Shown: positions 35,642 to 46,279, numbered from the stretch's first letter. The stretch is DNA of 64,000 bases from Volvariella volvacea V23 (GCA_000349905.1 KB722764.1:1-64000), one strand, 5' to 3'. Program-made: numbers and translations. The notes: generated by a model from the letters alone, not told the origin.

Positions 35642-36545
35642 GGCTGTAGAATCTATGCACCAAGCGGTGCAGTATTTGAACCAGGCAGCCGAAGACAACC
35701 TCGCGACGATGACTCTCCTCACGTACCCACTAGCAAGGAGCGGTATTCACATCAACAATGATCGTCTAGTATGTCCTCTCCACGACCAACCACATTTACC
35801 AGCGACAGACCCCAGACCCGACCCTCCATGGTCACCACCACCACCACCCTCGCTACCTCAGGAGGTAGCTACAGCAACGTCGTCAACCGACGACAACCAT
35901 GCACTAATGGACCCCGGGAATCCACTCCAGAATTCCCCATTCACAGCAACGGCCCCGGCCATAATTCTAGTCACTCAGACGATAACCACAACCCCCGACT
36001 CACCCCCATACCAACCACAAGACACACCACCCACATCACCACCAACAACACCCAGGCCCGAAGTGACCAACACCATTCCCCCACGACATCGAACGTCACC
36101 CCACCTATCCATAGATTCCCAAGGGGTAGAACAGATCACCCAGACACGTTCCCCATCACCACCATCGTACTTCTGTCAGCGATGGGACTGCCACTCGAGG
36201 AACAAGCAAACGTACTCACAAATGGAGACATACGAAATGGATGAAGGACCCAACACGGAGCACATCACGGTCGTCAACCTGTGCTTCCGGTGCAATCGAG
36301 AATGCCTACATTTCGTCAACGGGCGACGAATTCACCCCTACCACGAACGACGAATCATTCGTCGACAACGACCTCTTCCTCGTCAACGGCCAGCCACGAT
36401 GTCACCAAGACCATCTTCATTCGCCGACTCCCAGTGGGGAACCCCCAGCAACCTACCCCGCATCGACATCAACGACGACCAAACTACCTGGTGGGGCAAT
36501 GGCGCGGCAGACGAATGGGATACCCGCCCTCAAGAACTACCCTGA
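35427..36545 (+). CDS. Third ORF of the retrotransposon, unknown function
   Basis: A 372-codon open frame starting at ATG 35427, overlapping the last 215 nt of pol in another frame and ending 80 bp before the 3' LTR. Residues 1-110 look helical (ATAVTQIHDWIRESPANRDQ; then NLSRAVESMHQAVQYLNQAA); 115-240 are Pro/Thr/Ser-rich and probably disordered; the C-terminal third is Cys/His-rich and basic (CQRWDCHSRN, then CFRCNRECLHF and IHPYHERR), suggesting zinc and nucleic-acid binding. No signal peptide or membrane segment is visible, so it does not look like an envelope. I recognise no family. A helical N-domain, linker and Cys-rich tail resemble Gag or RNA-binding accessory proteins only in layout. 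It has stayed open although pol has been hit by mutation. Confidence 0.65.
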   Translation: MSQYITNPEAVATAVTQIHDWIRESPANRDQILSHFAVLHAQGNPLRIAAFTLLTSSEIMDNLRGGSSNLSRAVESMHQAVQYLNQAAEDNLATMTLLTYPLARSGIHINNDRLVCPLHDQPHLPATDPRPDPPWSPPPPPSLPQEVATATSSTDDNHALMDPGNPLQNSPFTATAPAIILVTQTITTTPDSPPYQPQDTPPTSPPTTPRPEVTNTIPPRHRTSPHLSIDSQGVEQITQTRSPSPPSYFCQRWDCHSRNKQTYSQMETYEMDEGPNTEHITVVNLCFRCNRECLHFVNGRRIHPYHERRIIRRQRPLPRQRPATMSPRPSSFADSQWGTPSNLPRIDINDDQTTWWGNGAADEWDTRPQELP

Positions 36546-36613
36546 GCCCCCAGATTATTCGGAAACCGCCGGGCCAGAGGATTCTAAGCTAGAGCAGCGC
36601 TCTAGCGAGTCTA

Positions 36614-36622
36614 GTGGGGGGG
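36614..36622 (+). other. Polypurine tract of the retrotransposon
   Basis: A G-rich run (GTGGGGGGG) a few bases before the 3' LTR start at 36626, in the position of a plus-strand primer. Exact ends are approximate. Confidence 0.55.
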
Positions 36623-36625
36623 TAG

Positions 36626-37087
36626 TGTTACGACGATGAGTAATCGTCATCTTCAGCTAGTGTGCTTTCGGACTATCGGACTCATTTTCTCTTTCGAGTA
36701 GTTACACATTCTTTCGGTAACTACAATAGCATTCCTCCATTCAGTAGTATACGCGCGTCCATAGCTTACGCGTCCATAGCTTACGCATACAAATGACTCG
36801 AGTACAGCATTTTCTTTCACAGATACAACATAATACCACAGAACGTATAAATACTTCAATTCTTTAGCATAGAACTTCAGCTTGACCTCCTGTATTTTCC
36901 TTATACTTCTTTCATACTTCGCTGTGCGAATCCAATCCCAACTTATCTCATTAACGCCTTTGACGACGGATCGACTCAACATTCTGTTGGCCTCAATCAT
37001 CCTCATCATCTTACTCGACTACAAGACAAGAGTGTATCCGCACCTTTGACTTACGAATCGACGCGTTAAGGTAACGTCGCCGTAACA
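36626..37087 (+). repeat. 3' LTR
   Basis: Matches the 5' LTR except for six substitutions, all transitions (five at CpG/TpG/CpA positions), and two instead of three copies of the 15-bp CGCGTCCATAGCTTA unit, which explains the 15-bp length difference. Confidence 0.93.
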
Positions 37088-37092
37088 CGAAG
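37088..37092. repeat. Target-site duplication of the full-length element (right), CGAAG
   Basis: Right copy of the CGAAG duplication at 30110-30114. Confidence 0.9.
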
Positions 37093-37149
37093 GCGCTAGA
37101 CCGCTGACGTCATAACCCTACGACGCGTTAAGGAAGAGTCGCCGTAACA
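37093..37149 (+). repeat. Older solo LTR, right part
   Basis: Continues the LTR interrupted at 30114 and ends ACGCGTTAAGGAAGAGTCGC then CGTAACA, matching the inner LTR end with two changes. It is followed by the second GCAGC (37150-37154). Confidence 0.85.
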
Positions 37150-37154
37150 GCAGC

Positions 37155-37615
37155 TTATGGCATTTATGTGTAATAAATTAGGAGCTGATTTTGTTGGAAT
37201 TATTCTGGTTGCTTTTTGCTTCGAATGCCTACCACTTGAAGTGTTGAACAGCAGCCTTACAGGCACTAGAGGCTATGGAGGTCACCTCACCTAGGAGTAG
37301 AGAGTAATGATACTTCGTGTATATCTTAGGATTGGGGGGCTGATAGGTACATGCTGGAACTATTTATACAGAGGAGTGACAAGTGCTGTCCACCATTTTG
37401 AAAATGATGGTATCCACATTGGAATTGATGTGGGTCACTTTGGTGATACTTAGGATCTTTCTACCTGTATCCTATGACTATTTACCATGTGTATCTAGCC
37501 ATGTATTTCTCCATAACATGTGTACATTCCAAGTACCAGTCCACATACTCAGTCTGTATAACCATAAGTCTGGTCCATATTGACAGTCTGTCCAACATAA
37601 AGACAGCCTCGACGC
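37155..37615. other. Upstream region of F-box-like copy 2 with a possible small insertion
   Basis: The stretch 37165-37240 resembles the region just before copy 1 (about 25540-25610). In copy 1 the start codon then follows at once, whereas here about 356 bp (37242-37597) intervene. Its ends, TGTTGAACAG and CTGTCCAACA, form a 10-bp inverted repeat with one mismatch, so a small MITE is possible. I see no clear target duplication. Confidence 0.35.
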
Positions 37616-40600
37616 ATGCCTCCTTGTCAACTTGCCATCTATGATGAACCAGATCCAGAGGTTGATGTAGGGATTGATGATGAAGATAAACCAGCACTGC
37701 ATGGTGGACATAGTCATGCAAGCAATGTGCCAGAAGATATCTGGCAAAGTGAAGACAACCTGGATACTGATGAGGAAAAGTCTGAGATACAGCAGGATGC
37801 TATTGAGAAGATAACTTATTTCGATGACTGTGAGTAATTGTTACCACCAGTAATTAGTGTTATTGCATGACCCTGCCGACTACAGACTCTCCTGATTGCA
37901 TGGATGCTGATTTTTGGTATGCTTACTGATTGAGGGTCGGAAACTCTCACTTCAATTGTTGCTGAATCTTAGCCAATTGCTGAAAATGCCTCCAGCCACA
38001 GTCTATGAGGTTTGATATGTTTTGCTTTATCTCAATACAAGTAACAAATGATGTGAATGCAGGTCTTCTGCTGGCTCCATCCCATCCTATAGATCTCATG
38101 TCTTTAATGCTATTATCACATTGTCTTCATAGTATATTTACAATGCCTCATGATGCTACTGTATGGAAATCCTCTTGTCAAAATCATGAATGCCCTCCAT
38201 GCCCACCTGGTTACTCCAAATGGAAATGGGCTAACTTCTTATACAAATGTCTGTGATTCTGTGATGTAAGTCAAGACTTGTATAATAGTCCCACATAGCA
38301 AGCGTCTGACTACATAAGTGTTGTGGGTGGGGGGAACCTGAGCTAGGTGAAATCCCCAAAGAGCTGGATTTCGCTATTTTACTCAAACTGTGTCATATTA
38401 GTAGAAATAAAATGTGAGTATCTTCATAAGTTTCTGCATCTCTTCATATCTAATCTATGCTATCAGTCTTGTTAGGGACAATGTTTGGCAAGGTGAAGAC
38501 CCTCTAATTATGGAATTGATTCCATACACAATGAGTTGTAGCATGTATCTTACCCCCAGAAAATAGTTACTCATGAGAGCTTGTTGCATAACACCCACAC
38601 AGTTTTATCACTATATGCCCTTTGTTTATACTGAAAGCATAAATACTTTTATAAGGAGGACATCAAGAAAATGTCACAATAACTTGAGACTTACTGAAAA
38701 GCCATTAAGAACAAAATCCCAGGTGCTCAAGACAAATATGATGTGTTCATCAAAGAAAGAAAGGCATACTCTACAGCTATTGTTCAGGTCTGTATTTTGG
38801 TTGCAATTTATTAGAACAGACTCCTGGACTCCTGTTACTCACATAAGACAGCTTGTAGAATATACAAACAGGTTGTGATTGGCTGTGCATTAAACAGAGA
38901 TGAGAGTATTAAGCATTTTTGCGTGGACAGATACTTCAGAAAGAGCAGTACACATCAAATTTATCAACCATGGTCCACTTAGAGCAGCTCCTGTATGGAG
39001 GGCTTTTTTGGACAAAAACTCTTGACATTGGAGGGTCCAGTACCAATCAGTACTGATCAGTACCCAAGGTCCTGAATGTCTTGGCATGGAATCAGGACAT
39101 TCAGGACATTCAGGACCCTCAGAACCCTCAGGAGAGTTTATGATTGACATCCTCATGTGTAGCATTCTAGAAAATAAATATTTAGATTTAAAAATGGAAA
39201 GAGAATATTAATATACACCATTGAGATGTATCATATAGCTTGCAGATACAGACCATGTACAAGTTAGTATCACTGGTATATTCAATCACAATGTATTTGT
39301 CTATATGTTGAAATAAAAGTGTCTTGCCTTGTTCCAATACCACCCACCATATTTAAGTTACCAACAACAATCTCAAAACTCTGACATAAGTTCGAAATTT
39401 TGTATTACTTTATTATGCATTTCCTGATTTGCTAACCATTTAGCTAAAACCCCTTTACTTAGCATCAGGACCATCAGGACCTTTGGTACTGATCTGAACC
39501 GTCAGGCCTCATTGACAAGGACAAATAATTTTGTCCGAAGAGGCCCACCATACTCCTGAGCCACTCGACAGGATTATGAACAAATGCTTGGAGTTGGATT
39601 ACCTCCGCAAATATATCGACCAGGTCCTTGAGCCCAGTATTGGTATTAGTGACAAGCCACTGATGGAACAGGATATGACTGCCATCCGAGTTCATTTTGG
39701 TGCATGGATTAAACTTGCTTTTTAGGCTGGTCCTGCATTAGAAAAAAAAAATTGAGAAAGCTATTTCAGAGGTCGAAGGAAGAATATCACCTCAGCGCGA
39801 AGGAATCAAAAATAGACGTGTACTCGTAGCTCGAAGGTTCTATGAAACCTACCTTGCATCGCTTTCCTCTGTAGACAAGCTACGCATCGTACTAGATCCC
39901 TGGGTCTTTGCATACCTTGATCCCATCAGGAAGGTCGTGAAACAAACCCGACTAGGACGAGATGTCATCGAGCACGACTTTAATGCCGTTGCTGAGGCCT
40001 TACCTGAGGCGCTTGGCGCGTTCACAGAACTGCGGATGGATTACTATTGTTCACTACTCTCGGACCCACCGCAGGAAAATGATAAGAGGGGCTGGAACAG
40101 CACACCAAAGAAAGCACCCCCCAAGGACGTACTCGAAAAGTCGGCGTCGCTCATGCTTATCCCCAAATATTGCCAGCCCCTTACGTTTCACTGTTCGAAA
40201 GGTTGGAGGCACAGATTTTATCGGCTAAGGATGGACCCTCCGCATTTGGCCGTGGAGGCCGAGACTGCGCTAATAAACAGCCCATCCTTGGTTCTGACCC
40301 TGGTATGATCTACCAGAGATGTCGGGAAAACGAACGAGGGTGCCGCAGGACTCGGGAATATTGGAAGAAAGCTTCAGAGTCCTCACGCTCCTTGGTGATA
40401 TTAGCGGGCCTCAATCCCGACGATGCTCGGACAGAGGATATGGACAAATTGACGTATCCTTCACACGAACGATGAGGAACAGAAAGCTTGCATTCTCTTG
40501 GAGAGAGCAGTGCATATCGTCATTGTTTAACTATCTGTCAGCTCACGAGGTATTCATATCGATAAACTATGAAATGGAGACACCAAGAGACGCCCCGTGG

Positions 40601-41226
40601 AGTTGGCATGTACCGCAAAGCTATGAATTATGCCAGTATATCAAAGTTACGAATCCAGCGGATCTCCTAAGCAAATGGATATGCGTGCAGTGCAACCAAA
40701 TAGAACTGGGAGAAAAATTGAGGGCCAATGTTCATGTACGATCTGAGTAAGTTATTGGTACACTGTATCTGGGCGTTACCGTCGCTTATTGAAATCTCAG
40801 GCATGGAATCCAAGAGCCAAAACCCTACAGACATCATTCGATTCCCGTTTATCTCACTCCCACCTTTCCATGCTGATGCGGAGGATGAAGCGGAAGATGT
40901 GGATGCTCCTGCGGGTAAGAGTGAACTGAAGCGTTACGAAATACTGTAAATGAATTCATTCAAATTACAGCTATTATTTCACCATCCGCAGCTCTTGATA
41001 ACGAACGACGTGCGCAAGCAAATCAACCACGTGCATGCCATCCGTCCGAAAGTAAAGCCTACAAATGCAAGCATTATCCTCAATCGCAGAGGCTATTTAC
41101 GTTTAGTAGCGTCAAGTCCCATGTTCAACTAAAGTAAGTTGGACAAGATGAGACTAGTCCATTGCGTTAACGATCTCCTAGGCATCGCGTAGCGCAACCT
41201 GGGACGAATGATCGGACAAAGATTTA
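37616..41226 (+). pseudogene. F-box-like/C2H2-like protein, copy 2 (heavily decayed)
   Basis: Paralogue of the gene at 25614-28731 in the same orientation. Recognisable blocks: acidic N-terminus (EDIWQSEDNLDTDEE), F-box region (ATVWKSSCQNHECPPCPPG at about 38155-38210, keeping the Trp lost in copy 1), KEDIKKMSQ-type segment, YISDKPLMEQ-like segment near 39650, FAYLDPIRKVVKQTRLGRD, DYYCSLLSDPPQ, QPILGSDPGMIYQR, ILAGLNPDDART and a short end after 41180. It is broken by several stops (for example TGA in place of CGA near 37929), frameshifts (an A-run at 39749; near 40240) and a 555-bp MITE at 38996. The 5' half is far more AT-rich than copy 1. No functional product expected. Confidence 0.7.
38996..39550. 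mobile_element. MITE-like element with long imperfect terminal inverted repeats
   Basis: 555 bp inserted in an intron position of F-box-like copy 2. The left end TGGAGGGCTTTTTTGGACAA and the reverse compl. of the right end TGGTGGGCCTCTTCGGACAA are inverted repeats, and similarity continues inward (GATCAGTACC, AAGGTCCTGA). It is flanked by TA on both sides, fitting a Tc1/mariner-type TA duplication. CTCCTG also lies on both sides (38988-38993 and 39553-39558), so a 6-bp duplication with ends TATGG...CCATA is the alternative. The interior is AT-rich and has no transposase ORF. The matching place in copy 1 lacks it. Confidence 0.75.
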
Positions 41227-41606
41227 ATATGTTGGTCTGCTGTTCTATGCTTCGAATACGCCTACAGCAGCAGTTGATGTTAATGTAGACTTCAAGTCCT
41301 AATACACTAATCATTTCACCTTCCACTTGACCGAGTATCGTCATTGCCGAGTTGGAGTTAAGCTAACCCTATAGTAAGCTTTGTCTGTTGTTCCACCCAT
41401 TTAGATGCCTTGATGGACTCCGCGGCCTTTGAACGCTTCTATTGTGTTTGCCTGAGGGACTACACGTAATTGGAACAACAGGCCGCCCTGAGAACGTCAC
41501 GCCGCAAACTTCCCAAAAGCGTCCTTTGCGGTTGAATCAAAAATTGACAACTTCCCCTGATCTTCCAACATTGCCCCACGGCGGCCAGAGGTTGTCTCGT
41601 GCTCTC
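41227..41606. other. Intergenic region before the GH5 gene
   Basis: About 380 bp between the end of the decayed F-box-like copy and the chosen GH5 start. No feature seen apart from an open but unconvincing extension upstream of 41607. Confidence 0.4.
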
Positions 41607-44600
41607 ATGAACGCGTACTCAACCGGGGAATGGACCCCCGAGGACCTGGTGTGTACCCTTTCTGAGCACCTCAGCGCGCTGATGGACGATTTTCTAGTTA
41701 CGGGAGGAGGCTACTAGCGCTGCTGCCGTAAATCTTCAGCCTCTCAGGTATCAGCCAGAATCCATATCGCAAGTCGAAACGAGGCCAAAGCCAAATCGCA
41801 AATGGTATTACCTCGGTGGTGGAGCAGCAGTCATCGTTGTGATGGCTATTTCTATTGCGGTCCCTCTGGCTGTTCGTGGCGTCAACGATACGGAAGCTAC
41901 AGGCGGCAATGGGAATGGGACGTTTCTCACGTCAGGAGGCTCTGGTAGCATCGTGGTGATGGATGACGGTACGACATTCACCTACACCAACGAGTTTGGT
42001 GGGGATTGGGTCTGGGATCCTGCTGCACCGTTTCAAGGTGGGGGTCGAGCTCAGAACTGGAGCAAGACTGTCGACGAGGAGTGGATATGGGGAAGGGATA
42101 TAATACGTGGTGTCAATCTTGGGTAAGCTGAAAGCAACTCGGATGTGCAACTAGCTAATCCTTTCACGGTAGTGGCTGGCTCGGTGAGTGAATTCACGCA
42201 AATATGAAGTTTGTGGTTCCAAGTCGACCTAAACACTCTAGGCAATTGCAGTCACTCAACCCTACATTACCCCGAGCTTGTACGAGGAGTATGTCGGCCG
42301 AACTCAGGTCGACGTTGTCGACGAGTGGTCGTTGTCAATTGCAATGGGTGATGACCTACCCTCCAAAATGGAACGCCATTACTCCACCTTCATTGTAAGT
42401 CGACCTTCCCGAGACTCATGGACATGGTGACCGTTGACCGAGCTCTAGACAGAGAGAGACTTCGCGGAAATAGCCGGTGCGGGCTTGAATTTTGTCCGCA
42501 TACCCATTGGCTACTGGGCGATTGAGACATATCCTGGAGAACCATTTCTACCGCAAGTGTCCTGGCGATATTTCTTGAAAGCGTAAGCACGTTCATTTCT
42601 ATGCATCGTCAGCAGCACAAGGGGTGAACTCTATCACAGGATTCAATGGGGCCGAAAATATGGAATCCGGATCTATCTTGACGTTCACGGTCTCCCAGGT
42701 AGTCAGAATGGCTGGGTAGGTACTGGTACTGTGCCACAAAGAAAGGTTACTGACCACTTCAATCATGCCTTAGGATCATTCAGGTCGAAGTACGTGATTC
42801 CTTATTCATCATACTCCCGCGTGTTTAACGGTTCAGACCAGACGGAAGTATCAATTGGTGTGTTCCCTTATCCTCTAGGCTGTGCTTTTCGACTCATGCC
42901 AGCAGGATGAATGGGGCTATGGGCATTGCGAATGCTCAGCGTTCCTTGAATTATTTACGTACATTCACTCAGTTCATCAGTCAAGAGCCGTATAAAGCCG
43001 TGGTACCTATGTAAGTGACAGCTGTACGTGCCAATGCTGTTAGACAGGTGACCGCCACTTAGAATCGGAGTCGCAAATGACGTCCGCCTTGATATGATAG
43101 GAGATGCCGCAGTACGTAGCTTTTACTTCGCCGCATATGAAACGATCCGAAGGGCAAGGTGAGTCCGTCTGCCGATATTTGAAAACTTGACGTATGTATT
43201 TAAATTGGAGCAACAGCGGTACCGGGGTAGGGAACGGGCCATTTATTGCCATCCATGATGGATTCAGGGGGGTTAGTCACCCTTAATTAATTTACTTTGG
43301 CGTGACAATTAATTGATCTGTGTAGGTATACGAGTGGGAAGGGTGCGTATGAATCAATGGTATCGCTAGCGCTCGCTAAGGAATCTTTGCCATGAGTTTT
43401 CTCCAAGGGGCAGATAGACTGGCCTTAGATCAACACCCAGTAAGTTCGACCTTCGGAAATACTCCATGGTGCTCACTAGTTGCTAGTTCCTTGCTTTCAA
43501 TGCAACTTTCAACGACCAGTAAGCCCTGACGGCAATTACGAAAGTTCTTCTGAGGTCATAAACGATTATAGAGTAGAGGATCTTATACGGGAGCCGTGGT
43601 ACCGATTCAGTTTACAGCATTCTTATGGTCGATACTCATAGCTCTCGAAGCAATTGGGCCTTCGCAACCAACAGATCAATGGGGTATTTTGGTGTCACAT
43701 TAGGGGGTCAATTTAGCGCTGCAATAAACGATTGTGGTCTATGGTAAGTCATCTCATTCGATGGGTCATTCAAATGGCTTACCAATTTTGCGAAGGTTGA
43801 ATGGTATCGAGTCATTCACAAGATACCCAGATTGCCACGTTTGGAATGATTGGACCGTATGGCCGCAGGAGACAATTGACGCGTTAAGGCAGGGCACATT
43901 AGCTACGATGGATGCCCTGCAGAATTGGTTTTATTGGACGTGGAAAATTGGAAATTCTACCGTCCTCGGAAATGCTTCAGTTCCCATGTGGGACTACAGG
44001 TTAGGGCGAGAGCACGGTTGGATACCCCGCGGTAAGTCTACAAACTTATTTCAGGAACGTACCTTAACGTATCTTAATAGATCCCCGGGAGTCAATTGGG
44101 CACTGTGAACACGTCCTTAGGAATTCGTCAAGATTTAATGGTGGCCATCCATCAACAGCTACGGGTGGAGTAAGTCGTGCTCTCGATTCCAATAGTGTTC
44201 GAAATTGACATCTGGTAGGCCGGGGCTGGGACAATCATTTCGGAACAAACCCTACTCTACCAGTTTCCACCACATGGTCTTGGCCCCAGGTTCTCGTTGA
44301 CAGAGCAAATGTCGATGGTTCCTACTTACACTGCCACTGGGACACCAATCACGCTGCCTGGGCCGACATTCACTGCTGCCCCGGACGTTGATGTCGGGTC
44401 TGGGTGGTATAATCCTAGTGATGATTCACCCGCGTTTGTGTAAGTGCGATGGAACTCATGGCACGCTTCATTTCATTTCTCATGACATTTACACGTGTTA
44501 AGGCCGGTTCAGGGTTGTATTTATCCAAAGTAAGTCTGGCGTCTGTCTAAACCGTTCAACTACCTAACAGAATTCGTCAGTCCTTGGAATGCTGTTACCC

Positions 44601-44644
44601 AAACTCTCCCCGCAACTGCATGTTCTTCGCCAACAAGCCCGTAA
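41607..44644 (+). CDS. GH5 (exo-1,3-beta-glucanase-like) membrane-anchored protein with substituted catalytic residues
   Basis: Twenty-one exons, all borders GT-AG: 41607-41648, 41698-42122, 42173-42183, 42252-42394, 42449-42582, 42640-42715, 42774-42793, 42837-42857, 42906-43010, 43063-43158, 43217-43271, 43326-43342, 43397-43439, 43487-43518, 43572-43598, 43642-43743, 43796-44031, 44081-44169, 44219-44439, 44503-44529, 44581-44644; 661 residues. A basic N-terminus, one membrane segment (YYLGGGAAVIVVMAISIAV) and FTYTNEFGGDW, IRGVNLGGWLVTQPYI, FVRIPIGYWAIE, LDVHGLPGSQNGWDHSG identify a fungal exo-glucanase-type GH5 acting at the cell surface. The acid/base Asn-Glu reads Asn331-Asp332 (GVANDVRL) and the nucleophile Glu of GGEFS/GEWS reads Gln439 (GGQFSAAINDCG). 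Enzymatic activity is therefore doubtful; binding or regulation is possible. The exact start is the least certain part. Confidence 0.8.
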
Positions 44645-44764
44645 CAGTCTCTACGAGAACTCTTGAACCCTATTATTCCCCGCATGATTTTATCATTGGA
44701 CTACAATATCTAAAATTACAGACTTTGACCGCCAACGACTAATATACAAGTAGTGTTAGTCGAT

Positions 44765-46279
44765 TCAGAGCTCCAGATTAACGGGGCTGAACGATGTAAC
44801 TAGCTCAACGCTCCCACGGTCGCGTCCCTTCTCGGACCAATATACCTTCCCCTCGAAATCCGAAGATCCACGTACTCGAGTTACATCCAAATGTCTTTGT
44901 CTTCCCCTACCAGCTGGATCCTCTGCTGCGGGATCGTAGCGAAGATTGAATCGCGACCAGGTGGTCTGACCATCAATAGAACCTTCGTACGAAGCCGGGA
45001 GGATTGCCTTAATCGGGCTATAGGAGTTTTGGCCTCGCAAGGTAAGAGTATGATCGACGGGTGCGTCGTAGACCGCAAGCTCCAACCCCCCAGCCGATGT
45101 TGTGGCATCAACCTTGAAAGCACCACCAGTTAACTGTGCAGATGTCAGAGAAATTGCTGCCTTGAGTGGTCTGTTGTTCGAATTGCACGCTGAGGCTCAA
45201 TACTTTCCAAGTCTAGAAAAAGTATACTCACGAATTGACAGTAGTGGCGTCCAACGTCGTTGGTTTGCTCTCATCCGCGTTGTGGAGGTGAACAGCGACA
45301 TCGATCTGAGCGTTCGCTGTTTCAAGCTTGAGGGAGCTTGAAGCATTGAACGACCCAGTAATGGGGCTATTGGTGGTCTTGATGATTATTTCCTCCCCAT
45401 TCACAGACTAAAAAATTATGAGGGATGTAGTTGGCAAGCGGAAGAATGCACCTACCCCGACTTTGATAGGCGTGTTGGCCGTTTTCAGCGTTAACGCCTT
45501 GAATTTGATATCCTTGCCGATATCGCTGACGTGGTGGGCGAAGAGTGGAAGGTTGGTCTCGAATTCTTGTATTTCGATAGGGTTGGACTCATTTGGCTTC
45601 GGTAGGTAGACGAAGATTGTGAATTGCCAGTGGTGTCTCCACCTGTGGCTATACTCCGTCTAACTTCAGGTTAGCAACGAGCGGTTGGACCACGATAAGA
45701 AGAACTCACTAGGAGACCCACTCCATTCGTGTTTGGTTGTGCTCCTTGTAAGCTACAGACCTTTGCATACTCCAAAATGTCTGGTTCATCGAAGCTAGCA
45801 TAGACCTCGACACGGACTTTGTCGTTCACCTCCTGCGAAGACAGGAAGTTGACAGATCCGAGTGCTAGTGGTCCATCGGAATATACGAACAATTTTGAAG
45901 AGTCGACAGGAAGGTCGTATGATGCTTTTGCAGAGTGTAGGTGATGCCCGGTTCCGGTTCTTTCGTCGATGGTCCAATCTCGACAACCAAGGACGGATAC
46001 GTCTGCTGGGATCCCGAACACCTGTTTTGCATGTCAAATTTCCGGCGCTCAAGGGTTAGAGGATCAATTGCGTACCTCTGTTCGCGGCCCTATATTTTGT
46101 CTGCACGACATATTCGATCCGACCCAGAGCAAGGCCGATAGCGTAAGGACTGTGGTGGCAATCCATAACCATCTTCGCCTTCTGTTACGCTGCCGGGGCT
46201 GAGGCTGGGACTGGACAGGGGAAATAGCTTGATAATAAGGGTGGTTGTGCGTATCGATAAGCTTGATGTCGGATTGCAT
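44765..46279 (-). CDS. Membrane-anchored beta-rich protein of a basidiomycete family, copy 1
   Basis: Five exons on minus: 46076-46279, 45710-46021, 45456-45659, 45232-45407 and 44765-45170, open for 433 residues. A cytosolic N-terminus with an Arg-rich stretch (RQRNRRRR) precedes one membrane segment (WLWIATTVLTLSALLWVGS), giving a type II protein. The outer part has repeated beta-type motifs (PITGSFNASSSLKLETA, SAQLTGGAFKVDATTSAG, DPAGRGRQR, GKVYWSE) that resemble DUF4097-like or adhesin-type repeats; this comparison is from memory. Function unknown. The last intron uses an acceptor at 45171-45173, since the nearer ones shift the frame. It is convergent with the GH5 gene, 120 bp apart, and has a damaged tandem paralogue at 47837-49349. 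Confidence 0.7.

Larger units (their letters stand above)
30115..37087 (+). mobile_element. Full-length Ty3-type LTR retrotransposon (chromovirus), defective
   Basis: A 6973-bp element bounded by LTRs of 477 and 462 bp and 5-bp CGAAG target duplications. Order: LTR, self-primer binding site, gag, pol (protease, RT, RNase H, integrase with GPF module, chromodomain), a third ORF, purine tract, LTR. Integrase after RT plus a C-terminal chromodomain places it in Ty3 chromoviruses. The two LTRs differ by six transitions and one 15-bp repeat unit, so insertion is fairly recent. It cannot be autonomous as it stands: gag lacks an upstream ATG, the protease catalytic Asp is Asn, and TGA at 33317-33319 interrupts pol. 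It could still be mobilised in trans. Confidence 0.93.
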
